From positions 1 to 53,291 of the forward strand of contig JAFYWV010000080.1 in assembly GCA_017546505.1 (NCBI GenBank): a stretch of DNA of 53,291 nt. Direction: 5' to 3'. Both the position numbers and the translations under genes were made by a program. The stretch is from Bacteroidaceae bacterium. GTDB lineage: Bacteria > Bacteroidota > Bacteroidia > Bacteroidales > Bacteroidaceae. The notes under the pieces are model-generated. The model was given only the letters and a program-made list of their open reading frames with translations, made no database searches and was not told the DNA's origin. This document shows, one piece after another, positions 5,930-16,149 of the stretch (position 1 is the first letter of the stretch; every line of letters starts with the position of its first letter).

Positions 5930-8900
5930 TTAGCGAACAACGCGTTTAACACCATCTACAACATAGATACCGGGAACTGTAATCTCCCCGACCTTGCGGC
6001 CTGTGAGGTCGTAAATCTCTTTGCTCTCTGCTCTTTGCTCTTTCATCTCGTTGATGTCTGTTGTTGCCTCGCCAAAACGGAAACTGTACATTGCTGCAGG
6101 CTGAATTGTGTTCTCTTCCTCAAGCAGATAACACTTATTGGCATTGCAAAGCACGTAACCGCTTTCGTTGTGGTTTGTTGTGCCATTGACACTCACTTTG
6201 TTGCCGTTTTCATCACGATTCTCGTATGTCCAATAGAATGCCACACGACCGCTCTTCTTGGCAAGCATATATATATTGTAGGCATTGCCGCAATGTACAA
6301 TCTTGTTGCAAGATGTGCCTTTGAGAATGTTATTATCAGTATTAAAGTCTGGCGTGTTTGCGGTGTATTTGAACTCGGCAGCACCGGCTGTTTCGCTACT
6401 GAGCACAACAGCTGTGTTTGCAGGGAGAATTCCACCTGTAACCTCGGCTAAAACCAACTGTCCCATCTCATTGATTTCCGTAACTATTGAAGCGGTAATG
6501 CCATCGGGTATCTGTGCATTGTATGCAAGGTAGAGAGTTGAATAGGCATTTGTATCACTGCCGCTTTCGTTGGCGCCAAGAGAGACAGTCTGCTTGATAT
6601 CCTCCTCGACATTCCCAACTTTCTCGACATACCAAGCAGAGGCCGTACCAAGACCACCTGTATATCCTACAAGTTTACTGCCACTCGCCTGCGCGTGCAA
6701 TGGATAACCGCCGGCAACGTTCAAGCGCACAATGCCGTTTTCATTGTCAAGGAAATCGACTGTAACCAGTTTGGCCGCAGCCTCATCGCCAAGAACAACC
6801 TGACCGCCCCAAGGCGCAGCTTTGAGATAGCTTTGTGTGTGGAGGCTCTTCAAGTGATAACCACCCTTGACAGGCACAAACTCCCATACATATTTTGAAA
6901 GTTGCTCGTCAGTTGCAGCCCCGAAATAGGGGTTGTTCACAGCATCCACATAAACGAGGTTGTTCTCGCTATAGCCACCGGTATATGCCGACCTTATCTT
7001 GCACAAGCCACCGTTGTACTCAAGGGCATCGTATGCCCCGGCCAATGTTGTGCAAGCATCGTCATACTCGTCATCGGTAGAGTTCTTTGCCTCGAGCAAC
7101 GCCGCTGCATTGTTATATGCATCGTTATATGGAGTTGCACTCTCCACAGTATAAGTACCGATTACTTCGCCTGAAGCAGCCTCGCTGCCGCAAGCTACAT
7201 ACTGGTTATAAAGTGCATAGTAAGCATCGGACAAAGAGTAGTCGGTCTCATCGAGTACAAACTGGAACTGCGAGCCACCATCGGTAGAAGGGGTTGTATT
7301 ATAGAAGCCCATCTTCTTACTATCACCACCGTGGTTACTGAAGTAGAATGTTGCACCACTACCATTGAGAATTGTAATGTTCGACCATTCACTACCCGCT
7401 ATTGCAACGATATTCCAATTGTTGCTATAGCCATCGGCTGTGCTTTCAACAACTTTAACTTTGCTATCGCCCTCACTGAATGAGTTTGTCGCAAGCACCT
7501 TTCCCTCGCCTGTATATGGCAAAATCAAAACATCCTTTGTAGCATCAGCGCCACTCATAAAGAACCAAGCCTGTGCCTTGTTGCCAACATACTCATCGGC
7601 AACAGCAACCATTGCCGACGCTGCATCATACTGCAAGCGTTTGTTATCGCCACGGTTAATCCAAATTTTGTACAGCACAGGGTTGTTTACATCTGTTGTG
7701 AGCTTAACCGGGATGTTCTTCAATAGCATTGCAGCCTCCAACGCATTCTTTGCAGCCTGCAACTCATAAACAGCGGTATTATATGCCGTTGGGGTAACAC
7801 AGTGTTCTGTCTCTGCTACCATCGCCTTGGCCTCCACGACCTCATTATGCGCAGTAACAAGTGTGTTCAACGGCATATTAGGATTAGCATTAACCTCAAC
7901 AGTCTTACACGCTGTCACAGAGAACTTGCTGAGTACGAAGAACGGATGGTCGTTGTACATTGCGTTGTTATTGGTCTTTGTAACCATAAAGCGGACATAA
8001 CGGTAAGCCTTACCGTTTGTCAAAGCCTCATCTGTTGCATATGTAACTGTTGCGGCTGTTGTTGGCAATTCAGTAAGTGTTGTAATTGCCTCAAAGTTCT
8101 CAAGGTCGTTACTACCTTCAATAACCATTTCTACAGGAGCATTGTTATTATTATTGTCGCGACCTGTGTAGCTGAACTTGAACGACATAAGCGCCTTCTC
8201 CTCGCCCATATCAAGACGCAGATAGTGGTCAAGATTATCATCTGTATTGCCTTTATAAGCTGTGTGCAGATGCGACATATTATCTTTATTTTCACCAACC
8301 AGAGCGGATACACCAAGAGCATCGTCACCACCATTGTCTTTACCTTCGGCATTGCAATAGAGGTAATAAGGTGCATTTGCATCGGTGCACTGCATTGTGA
8401 TTTCCTCCTCGATTGTACTGATTGTTGCAGCTTCAGTTACTAATGGTTCTGTTTCGTCGACAAGTGTCTCAAGATCTTTCTTGTCTGTTACATTTCCATC
8501 CACAATAGCCTGCAAGGCATCTATATGAGCCTTCAGAGCGGTTTTTGCTGCATCATACGCGTCCTGTGTCAAATATACAGCCACAGCATCCTTGGCATCG
8601 CGGTATCCACGCAGCACAGCGGGCAGGCAGTCAAAGATGTCCGATGTTGAGTAGAACTCATTCACAGTTGTAACACTGTTTGCATAAAGGTTGAAGTCGG
8701 ACATATTGAAGCAACCGCCACGATTAGAAGCAACCGCCACGCGTATATAGCGATAATTTCTTGCAAGTTCATAAGGCGCCGCCATTTCCCATTTAGTATT
8801 TTCGGTTGAAGGAAGGCCTTCGATAACAGAGAATAGCTCGGTATAATCCTTTTGGTCGTTGCTACCATAGAACTTCAATCCTGTAGGACGGCTATCAGCC

Positions 8901-11900
8901 GCACCCGATACACGTGTGGTATAATCTATTGCAAGGTCTTCAAGTACAATGTTCGCACCCAGGTCTACCTCAACATAGTGGGAATACGCCTCTGAAGATG
9001 ACTGCCAGTATGTACCTGTAAAGGTTCCAATATTGGCAACACCATCGGTCTCGTCAATGAGAGCGCCATTGCCATTATCGTCATTTGCACGTGGGTATGT
9101 CCATATATAATAAGGACTTGTCTTGCTATCTACCTGCAATGCAACATTTCCAGTCTCTACTGCACCATCAACAGTTGTCAACTCAAGGAGATCTTCCATT
9201 TCTGTTATAAGTGTCTGCAAGCTACTTCTGTCGGCAACATCAACTGTCTTAATCTCCATCAACCTCTCATACTCTGCATTCAATCCTTCATAGGCTGCTG
9301 TTATTTCTTCTACCGTTGCTGCGTAATCTACAGCATAAACACGCTCGGCATTCTGTATTGCGGCCGCCAAAGCATAAAGGTCATCCTGAGTAAAGGCTGT
9401 TCGGTAATACTCTTCAATAACACCATTGTTCTCATCAGCAATTTCCAAGTAGAACTGTACGACATTATCGTGAAGTGCCTGAAGCTCGGCCTTAAGTTCC
9501 GAAGTAACATCAATTGCAGCATAGAGAGCATCGTATGCAGCCTGCTGGTCAGCAATCTGAGCATCGAGCAAAGGTACACTTGTAACAAGCTCATTGGTGC
9601 TGACTGCTTTTGACGAGTTCGTAATATGCACCGTGGTGAGCAACAATTCGTCGGTAACGCAGCTCTTATATGCATTATTCACTGTAACATTCTCTTCGGT
9701 AACAGATGTCAAGCCGAATTCCGACATTGTAAAGAATGGATGTCCGTTTTTATCATCTTCATCGGCTGTAATATCGGTCACCTTGAAGCGCAGATAGCGA
9801 TACTTTGTACCTGCACTTCCCAGAACAGAAGATTCATATACGGTATTCGTATTCAGGACTTCGGGCAGCGGTGTCAGTGTCGCAATCTCAGTAAATGTAT
9901 CTTTTGTACTATTTGACGCATCTATCTCATTTGCACCCTCAACAACCATTGTGAGCGGCATATCCTTTTTGCTTCGTGATGCAGTAGTATAGGTAAAATA
10001 GAACAAATCAATTGGAGTTGTTTCTCCCGCATCTACACGCAAGTAGTGATAGTCACCATCGTCCGAATTGGTATTCCAACGAGTATGCAGATAAGTTCCC
10101 GTTTTTTTGTCTGTCAGATTAGTAACATAGTCTGCTGAATAATCAGCATTTTGCGTTGCTATATACGGTGCATTACAATAGAAATTGCTTGTTGTGAGGG
10201 TGATTGGAGTTTCTACCGCTAAAGTAACAGTTCCCACGCCTTTCATAAGCGTCTCCGTTTCGGCAGCCAATTGGGCAAGCGTTGCCTTGCGGGCATCAAT
10301 TGTTGCCTTGTACTGTCCATACAATGTTTCATAAACACTCTGCAACGCCTGCAGTTTAGCATCAATATCACCGGTTGTCGGCGATATGCTGTTTGCGGTT
10401 CTCTTTCCATTGTGCAGAGCATTCATTGCTGCTGTAACGGCATCTACGCTGACTGTACCGCTATATACATCGTTGACTGTTGCTGTGAAGCCTGTGACTG
10501 GTGTTATATCAAACTCGGCCATATGCCAGTAACCGCGGCTCGCGTGATAATTGAAGCGCAGATATTTATAGGACGACAGCATTACACCACCAAACTCCCA
10601 AGCCGTGCCGGCACTCTGTGGCATACCCGATGCCGAGCCGATATATTTGTAGGTGACATTGTCGTCGCTACCATAGACATCTACACTCTTTGGAAAATCG
10701 GCCTCTGCTCCCGAACGGGTTGTGTGGCTGAATGTGAAGCTTGAGAGATCATTACCCTCGCCTAAATAGACAGCCAGATAGTGAGAACCCGATGGTGGCT
10801 CACTACTCCACTCGGTGTGGAAATAGTTTGCATTAACACCGGTTGTTCCATCGACCAGATAATTGATACTACCCTCGGAATCCTCTGGAGCATTTGACCA
10901 AAGATAGCCTGCACTGTTTTGTGTTGTTGTCTGCAACGAAAGCGGTGTACCTTTGGTATATGTCACAGCACCAACCACCTCATCAAGCAGTTGCTCGGTT
11001 TTATTTATATAAACCTCAAGATCGGCAAGGTCAGCAATCACCGGGTCGGCAGCAACAGCGGTGAGATACCAACGAGAAGCATCGGCACCGGTCTCCCAAC
11101 CAACCACATTGCTCCAAGACGAGTGCAGATTCCTGTAACCGGCTGCAGGTGACAATTTGATTGCCCAGACACCATCAGCCACCTCTTCCAATGTGTAAAG
11201 AGCATCGTTGTCCGCTTTGTCGCTTGTAGCGTTCATTGAAACTGACTGTTGCACCGCCGGGATATATTTGTTGCTCAAAGTACGGATATTATAGACACCG
11301 GCCGTAGATGTCTCTACGAACTTCCATCTTGCATCATCGCTTGTCTGGTCAACACCACCCTCGGAGCGCACAACACCGGAACCATTCACCCACATTGTTT
11401 CGCTTGAATATGCCTTGTTTTTTATAATATAGGTAAGTGATGGATTGAAAGGAATCTTAGCATCCTTGTTCTCCAACACCTTTGCATATTCGGCATAGAG
11501 AAGGTCGTATGCGGCCTCATAGCCCGATGAACCTGCATATACCTCTTTGGCGTATTCAAGAGAACTTTCAAGGCCGGCAACCGCTGCTTTCTTGAAATAG
11601 CCAATCTTTGTATATGTATCATCAACCTTATCAACAATAGACTGTGCCTTTGATATCAACGCACCAAGCACACCCTTTTGCAATGCGGTAAGGTTTACCT
11701 CAGCTTCAACAACATTGCTTTGAGAATCGACAGCCTTAATTGTTGCATTACCCGATACAATAGCTTCCATCGCCTTATCGCTCAATGCAAATGTAGCCTT
11801 ATTGCTGAACGAGATTATCTCGCCCTTTTCGTTGACAATAAGGAAGCCGACGCCACCAGTGCCACCACTCATTGTTATCGTGCCGTTGTCCGACAGTGTT

Positions 11901-14440
11901 GCGGTGTAGGTTGTTTCAACAGGCACATTACCGGCAATAAAATCGGTAACAGAACCTAAATCGGAGTTCGGGGTTGTTTCGTTATATATCTCACGTGCAG
12001 TCTTACCGTCGTGTTGCAGATAAGTCGCATTTTCATCGTCGTCATTGATGAATATTATCGAAAGATTTTCCTTCAAAGGATTGCCTTCGGCATCGCGCAT
12101 CGCCTTAACCTCGGCAATGGCCTCGTCTATCATTGCCTGTGAAACATTGTAGATAGAATTGCTATAGTCACCCACAAAGCGGTCTTCCATCACCGAGAAA
12201 TAGCCGTGCGCACGGAAGAACTCTGTCAAGTCCTCACCCGCAGCCTGGCAAGTTAGTTTGTAGAAGTGAAGTGTTGATACATCACCCGACACATTGTAGC
12301 CCTTTTGCATCTGTTCATTACGCAGAAGCTCGAAAAGACGAGGATAGAACTGTGTGTTATTACCGGCCAAGTGATAGTAGAGCCACAAACGGTAGTATAG
12401 ATGGGTAAGTGCCCAGATGTTATTGGTATATATGTCACTGCCGTTAGTGTTGAAAGCATTCAACACACTCTCCAATGAACCGTCACTGCCATTGTAGCGC
12501 GATGTTGACATACCCTTATACCACAATGAGATATTTGAAAACAGGTTATTTGTAACCTCGGTAAGACCATTCAAAGTGAGAAGTCCCTGATGCTGGTGAC
12601 CAATCTCGTGAGCAGGTCCCCAAGTAGAGCCTGCTGTATTAGGCAGGTCAAAGACAGCTGCACTGAAGCCACCGATAGGATAACCTACGTGGTCGCCGGC
12701 ACCATACGGATTACCGCTGCTTGTTCCCAAGATAATACCGTGGTGATTGAAATATTCGCTGTAATCGATACCCTGGCAGAACTCAAGATATGTTTTATTG
12801 TCAATATTGCTTTTGTTTTCGTAATCATACATTTCAGCAGGAGTACTCTCTTTTGTCCAACGTGGATAGAAGTCGTTCATCCTTTCCATCTGCGAATTGC
12901 TAACAAGACCCATTGTTGCAAGCTGAGAGTAGAAAATGCGGTCCCACGCCTCCATTACAATATTGATTTTTCCGGTTGAAGGGTCGCAGCCCATACCATA
13001 ATCGGCCCAACTTTCAGCATAGCTGTATGGAGTAGAAGGGCAATTGATTCTATCGGGTAACAAAGAGCGCAAACCGGGACCTTCCTGTTCATCCTCCAAT
13101 TGAAGGAGAAGTATTTCACGGTGACCGAGTATGGGCAATATGCTCAAATTGGCACGTGTCTCCATATATTCCCAATCGGCATCGGCATCAACGCTTGCAC
13201 CTGTATATGTCTTCCATAGATTCTCTGCATCTGTTGTTGCGCGGAAGTCACCGCAGGCATTGTAGAAACCGTTGATGGCACCACCCTCGATGTGGATTTT
13301 CAACGGTGCGAACTCAGAGAGTTTACGAGGGAACTTTTCGGTAGGTGTTGCTCCGTTGGGATTGTAGGTATCGACATTGTAGCAGATATAAAGCATTCCG
13401 GTGTTTCCTGTATAGTTTATTACATTCAAGCCCGGTCTCAACTCAACAGCACTCTCTGTTGTAGTTCCATTTATTCGACGGTTTGTATATCCATCGACAA
13501 GGCGCAATGTTGCACCCGTTTTTATTTCACCCTCAACCATTACATAAAGAGTGCCGGCTGCAGGCATATATATACCTGTAGGGTTATCGTTGTTGGCGTG
13601 AGAGTTTATGCCAAGCCACGATGTAATGTCGCCTGCAATACTGTATGGCTCATACATCTGCACACGGAATTTCTTGGCATATTCAGCTTCCCAACCGTCT
13701 TTTGTATTATCGGCATTATCCTCGGCCCAAGCATCACCATACACCTTATCGACCATAGCTTTCAACCCGGTTGGAAGTGCCTGATATTCACTGGTTGCCT
13801 TTGCCGCATCGAGCGAACTAAGTTTAGGAGCAACACAAGCCCCTGCACCATCATTAAACAACGCATTAAGTGCAGTAGAATAAGATGCAACCTCAGCAAC
13901 AGTCGGTGCCATTTCAAGGAGTTCGGTTATCTGCTCTGCTGTATAATCGACCTTGGTTATTGTCCAATGCGAACCACTGTTGCCATCGCCATTAAGCCAC
14001 CCCACCACATTATAGCCGCCATTATCACCATTATTATCATCGTGCATATGACCGTAACCATCGGAATCTTTAGTCTTCAAAGTATTCAGGGTGGAATTTG
14101 AAGTCAACAACTGGAATTTATTAAACGCAGATGAATAATCATCAGTCATTCCCCAGGCTGCGCCATAAGAATAAGCTCCTCTCAGGTACTTACCGCAAGC
14201 AACATTGCGCAATACATAATAATCACCATCCTTGGTCACATACCACTCCTGAGCCTTGTCATTGAGATCCGTAGTTTTGGTATGCACATCGTCAAAACCG
14301 TTAGCCCTCAACGAGCGACCACCCCTGGCACTTTCGAACCTATAAATTTGTCCAACTTCAAGAGAGGACAACTGTGCCCACGATGCCGAACTCAACATCA
14401 GCAGTACAGCAACAAAAAGATGTGTAAAAATTCTTTTCAT
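5930..14440 (-). CDS. Giant exported M60-type (enhancin-like) metallopeptidase with four discoidin-like domains (2836 aa)
   Basis: I place the start at 14440 (MKRIFTHLFVAVLLML...SWA|Q), where a signal peptide begins; the frame is open 11 codons further upstream. Residues about 25-160 are ricin-like. The M60 gluzincin domain covers about 260-780, with the zinc motif HEIGH at 611-615 (H611, E612, H615) and a third ligand candidate E628 in GLTEV. M60 peptidases cleave mucin-type O-glycoproteins. Four F5/8C (CBM32-like) segments follow at about 1175-1310, 1415-1580, 1770-1920 and 2015-2180, each joined by helical FIVAR-like linkers. Further ricin-like segments lie at about 1005-1130, 2250-2400 and 2480-2610, then the shared beta module (2635-2790) and a secretion tail ending GIYVVDGVKRVVR. 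A secreted or surface mucinase-like enzyme is the likely role. Peptide gene 3 follows. Confidence 0.85.
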   Translation of the reverse strand: MKRIFTHLFVAVLLMLSSASWAQLSSLEVGQIYRFESARGGRSLRANGFDDVHTKTTDLNDKAQEWYVTKDGDYYVLRNVACGKYLRGAYSYGAAWGMTDDYSSAFNKFQLLTSNSTLNTLKTKDSDGYGHMHDDNNGDNGGYNVVGWLNGDGNSGSHWTITKVDYTAEQITELLEMAPTVAEVASYSTALNALFNDGAGACVAPKLSSLDAAKATSEYQALPTGLKAMVDKVYGDAWAEDNADNTKDGWEAEYAKKFRVQMYEPYSIAGDITSWLGINSHANNDNPTGIYMPAAGTLYVMVEGEIKTGATLRLVDGYTNRRINGTTTESAVELRPGLNVINYTGNTGMLYICYNVDTYNPNGATPTEKFPRKLSEFAPLKIHIEGGAINGFYNACGDFRATTDAENLWKTYTGASVDADADWEYMETRANLSILPILGHREILLLQLEDEQEGPGLRSLLPDRINCPSTPYSYAESWADYGMGCDPSTGKINIVMEAWDRIFYSQLATMGLVSNSQMERMNDFYPRWTKESTPAEMYDYENKSNIDNKTYLEFCQGIDYSEYFNHHGIILGTSSGNPYGAGDHVGYPIGGFSAAVFDLPNTAGSTWGPAHEIGHQHQGLLTLNGLTEVTNNLFSNISLWYKGMSTSRYNGSDGSLESVLNAFNTNGSDIYTNNIWALTHLYYRLWLYYHLAGNNTQFYPRLFELLRNEQMQKGYNVSGDVSTLHFYKLTCQAAGEDLTEFFRAHGYFSVMEDRFVGDYSNSIYNVSQAMIDEAIAEVKAMRDAEGNPLKENLSIIFINDDDENATYLQHDGKTAREIYNETTPNSDLGSVTDFIAGNVPVETTYTATLSDNGTITMSGGTGGVGFLIVNEKGEIISFSNKATFALSDKAMEAIVSGNATIKAVDSQSNVVEAEVNLTALQKGVLGALISKAQSIVDKVDDTYTKIGYFKKAAVAGLESSLEYAKEVYAGSSGYEAAYDLLYAEYAKVLENKDAKIPFNPSLTYIIKNKAYSSETMWVNGSGVVRSEGGVDQTSDDARWKFVETSTAGVYNIRTLSNKYIPAVQQSVSMNATSDKADNDALYTLEEVADGVWAIKLSPAAGYRNLHSSWSNVVGWETGADASRWYLTAVAADPVIADLADLEVYINKTEQLLDEVVGAVTYTKGTPLSLQTTTQNSAGYLWSNAPEDSEGSINYLVDGTTGVNANYFHTEWSSEPPSGSHYLAVYLGEGNDLSSFTFSHTTRSGAEADFPKSVDVYGSDDNVTYKYIGSASGMPQSAGTAWEFGGVMLSSYKYLRFNYHASRGYWHMAEFDITPVTGFTATVNDVYSGTVSVDAVTAAMNALHNGKRTANSISPTTGDIDAKLQALQSVYETLYGQYKATIDARKATLAQLAAETETLMKGVGTVTLAVETPITLTTSNFYCNAPYIATQNADYSADYVTNLTDKKTGTYLHTRWNTNSDDGDYHYLRVDAGETTPIDLFYFTYTTASRSKKDMPLTMVVEGANEIDASNSTKDTFTEIATLTPLPEVLNTNTVYESSVLGSAGTKYRYLRFKVTDITADEDDKNGHPFFTMSEFGLTSVTEENVTVNNAYKSCVTDELLLTTVHITNSSKAVSTNELVTSVPLLDAQIADQQAAYDALYAAIDVTSELKAELQALHDNVVQFYLEIADENNGVIEEYYRTAFTQDDLYALAAAIQNAERVYAVDYAATVEEITAAYEGLNAEYERLMEIKTVDVADRSSLQTLITEMEDLLELTTVDGAVETGNVALQVDSKTSPYYIWTYPRANDDNGNGALIDETDGVANIGTFTGTYWQSSSEAYSHYVEVDLGANIVLEDLAIDYTTRVSGAADSRPTGLKFYGSNDQKDYTELFSVIEGLPSTENTKWEMAAPYELARNYRYIRVAVASNRGGCFNMSDFNLYANSVTTVNEFYSTSDIFDCLPAVLRGYRDAKDAVAVYLTQDAYDAAKTALKAHIDALQAIVDGNVTDKKDLETLVDETEPLVTEAATISTIEEEITMQCTDANAPYYLYCNAEGKDNGGDDALGVSALVGENKDNMSHLHTAYKGNTDDNLDHYLRLDMGEEKALMSFKFSYTGRDNNNNNAPVEMVIEGSNDLENFEAITTLTELPTTAATVTYATDEALTNGKAYRYVRFMVTKTNNNAMYNDHPFFVLSKFSVTACKTVEVNANPNMPLNTLVTAHNEVVEAKAMVAETEHCVTPTAYNTAVYELQAAKNALEAAMLLKNIPVKLTTDVNNPVLYKIWINRGDNKRLQYDAASAMVAVADEYVGNKAQAWFFMSGADATKDVLILPYTGEGKVLATNSFSEGDSKVKVVESTADGYSNNWNIVAIAGSEWSNITILNGSGATFYFSNHGGDSKKMGFYNTTPSTDGGSQFQFVLDETDYSLSDAYYALYNQYVACGSEAASGEVIGTYTVESATPYNDAYNNAAALLEAKNSTDDEYDDACTTLAGAYDALEYNGGLCKIRSAYTGGYSENNLVYVDAVNNPYFGAATDEQLSKYVWEFVPVKGGYHLKSLHTQSYLKAAPWGGQVVLGDEAAAKLVTVDFLDNENGIVRLNVAGGYPLHAQASGSKLVGYTGGLGTASAWYVEKVGNVEEDIKQTVSLGANESGSDTNAYSTLYLAYNAQIPDGITASIVTEINEMGQLVLAEVTGGILPANTAVVLSSETAGAAEFKYTANTPDFNTDNNILKGTSCNKIVHCGNAYNIYMLAKKSGRVAFYWTYENRDENGNKVSVNGTTNHNESGYVLCNANKCYLLEEENTIQPAAMYSFRFGEATTDINEMKEQRAESKEIYDLTGRKVGEITVPGIYVVDGVKRVVR

Positions 14441-14823
14441 TTTTATATTATGTTTTTCATTTATTCTCAACACATTGCAAACCGGGGCTTTTTAAATAAT
14501 CATTTACACCGCTCTCAACAGCCCCGTAAAAGCAAGTTACGGACAACGCTTTTTTATACATAAAACATTGTTACAAAACAGCGCACAATTGCACAAAATT
14601 ACGTTTTTTCGCATTATTTGACAATCAAAAATCCGCTTTTCTTTACAGCCAAAAACAGATTTTAAACAAACAATTGTTTTTGTAGCACACACCCCCTTTT
14701 AGACTCCACGAAAATACACCGACAAATAACAGCAATAACAAAAAACGTGTTCTGCATCATTTTTACAGAGATTATTAGTAACTTCGCGACAGAAGTCAAA
14801 TGATAAATAAAAAACAGAATACT
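14441..14823. other. Divergent intergenic region between the M60-type peptidase gene and metY
   Basis: 383 bp, very AT-rich, with no gene. On the minus strand a weak -7 box (TAACTTGC, 14539-14532) is followed by a leader with a 7-bp hairpin (CGGGGCT/AGCCCCG, 14483-14526 on the plus strand) before the peptidase start. On the plus strand a -7-like box TAACTTCG (14779-14786) lies 38 bp before metY. I see no SAM riboswitch. Confidence 0.6.
14779..14786 (+). promoter_or_regulatory. Candidate -7 box for metY
   Basis: TAACTTCG differs from TAnnTTTG at one position and lies 38 bp upstream of the metY ATG. A T-run about 15-19 bp upstream stands where the -33 box is expected, but it is not a clean TTTG. 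Confidence 0.35.
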
Positions 14824-16107
14824 ATGACAAAGAAACTTAATACAGGCACGCTCTGCGTACAGGGCGGTTGGCAACCAAAGAAGGGCGAGGCACGTGTTTT
14901 GCCCATTTTCCAAAGCACTACATTCAAATATGAGACAAGCGAGCAGATGGCGCGTCTGTTCGACCTTGAGGACAGCGGTTACTTCTACAGCCGCCTGCAG
15001 AACCCCACCGTTGATGCCGTGGGTGCAAAAATAAATGCTTTGGAAGGCGGTGTGGGCGCTGTGATGACATCATCGGGGCAGGCTGCAAACTTTTATGCAA
15101 TACTCAACATTTGCCAGGCAGGCGACCACTTTGTTTCGGCTACGACAATTTATGGTGGTACATACAACCTTTTCGCTGTCACATTGAAGAAGATGGGCAT
15201 TGAGGTGACATTCATTGATGCCGATGCTCCTGCCGAGGAGATTGAGAAGGCGTTCCGCCCGAATACAAAGGCGCTGTTCGGCGAGACAATTTCGAACCCA
15301 AGCGTAAACGTACTGGACATTGAGAAATTCGCCGACATCGCTCACCGCAACGGAGTGCCCCTTATCATAGACAACACATTTGCCACACCGGTAAACTGCC
15401 GCCCCATTGAGTGGGGTGCCGACATTGTGACACACTCTACAACAAAGTATATGGACGGCCACGCAGTTGCTGTTGGCGGTTGCGTCATAGACAGCGGCAA
15501 TTTCGATTGGGAGGCGCAGCACGACAAATTCACCTGTCTGACCGAGCCCGACGAGAGTTACCACGGACTCATATACACAAAGAACTTTGGACGCGCGGCC
15601 TACATAACAAAGATGGTGTCGCAGGTGATGCGCGACCTGGGCGCTATGATGGCCCCCGAAAATGCGTTCCTGCTGAACCTGGGCCTTGAGACGCTGCACC
15701 TGCGTATGCCGCGCCACTGCGAGAATGCACAGAAGGTTGCCGAATACCTGGAGAAACACCCGAAAGTGAAATGGGTGAACCACTGCGGCCTGCCAAGCAG
15801 CAAATATTATGAGCTTGCAAAGAAATATCTGCCCAACGGCGGATGTGGTGTGATGGCTTTTGCAGTAGAGGGCGACAAGGAGGATGCGATACGTTTTATG
15901 GACAGCCTGAAATTCATTGCCATTGTGACACACGTGGCCGATGCACGTTCGTGCGTGCTTAACCCGGCAAGCCACACTCACCGCCAGTTGAGCAACGAGC
16001 AGCTCATTGAAGCAGGCATCGACCCCGACCTCATACGCCTCTCTGTGGGCATTGAGGATGCCGAGGACATCATTGCCGACATTGAGCAGGCATTGCAGGT
16101 AATATAA
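14824..16107 (+). CDS. metY: O-acetylhomoserine aminocarboxypropyltransferase (427 aa)
   Basis: A PLP-dependent Cys/Met-metabolism enzyme that makes homocysteine or methionine from O-acetylhomoserine and sulfide or methanethiol. Seen: the N-terminal TGTLCVQGGW, IFQSTTFKYE, YSRLQNPTVDA, the cofactor loop SSGQAANFYAI, and the PLP lysine in HSTTKYMDGH; about 430 aa is normal for MetY. I prefer ATG 14824 (MTKKLNTGTLC) over the in-frame ATG at 14800 because family members begin close to TGTLxVQGG. It is transcribed away from the M60-type gene; the TonB-domain gene follows 42 bp later and may be co-transcribed. MetB/MetC-type relatives share the fold, but the long insert and N-terminus favour MetY. 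Confidence 0.93.
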   Translation: MTKKLNTGTLCVQGGWQPKKGEARVLPIFQSTTFKYETSEQMARLFDLEDSGYFYSRLQNPTVDAVGAKINALEGGVGAVMTSSGQAANFYAILNICQAGDHFVSATTIYGGTYNLFAVTLKKMGIEVTFIDADAPAEEIEKAFRPNTKALFGETISNPSVNVLDIEKFADIAHRNGVPLIIDNTFATPVNCRPIEWGADIVTHSTTKYMDGHAVAVGGCVIDSGNFDWEAQHDKFTCLTEPDESYHGLIYTKNFGRAAYITKMVSQVMRDLGAMMAPENAFLLNLGLETLHLRMPRHCENAQKVAEYLEKHPKVKWVNHCGLPSSKYYELAKKYLPNGGCGVMAFAVEGDKEDAIRFMDSLKFIAIVTHVADARSCVLNPASHTHRQLSNEQLIEAGIDPDLIRLSVGIEDAEDIIADIEQALQVI

Positions 16108-16149
16108 GAAGATACGTTCAAGAAAAGGACTACCCCAAGAGTGCAAAAT

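Noticed and set aside
13292-14101. Long plus-strand frames opposite the M60-type gene (here 269 codons; others at 7802-8443 and 10271-10744)
   Set aside because: Cys/Ile-rich antisense shadows of the low-complexity Asn/Asp/Ala-rich coding strand; no motifs.
14441-14473. Start of the M60-type gene at 14473
   Set aside because: The signal peptide begins cleanly at MKRIFTHLF (14440); the 11 preceding residues are polar and would bury it.
14474-14799. SAM or other riboswitch upstream of metY
   Set aside because: The region is AT-rich with no multi-stem structure or conserved core I could recognise.
15070-16146. A 358-codon minus-strand frame opposite metY
   Set aside because: Cys- and His-rich translation without family signature, fully antisense to an unambiguous metY; a codon-bias shadow.
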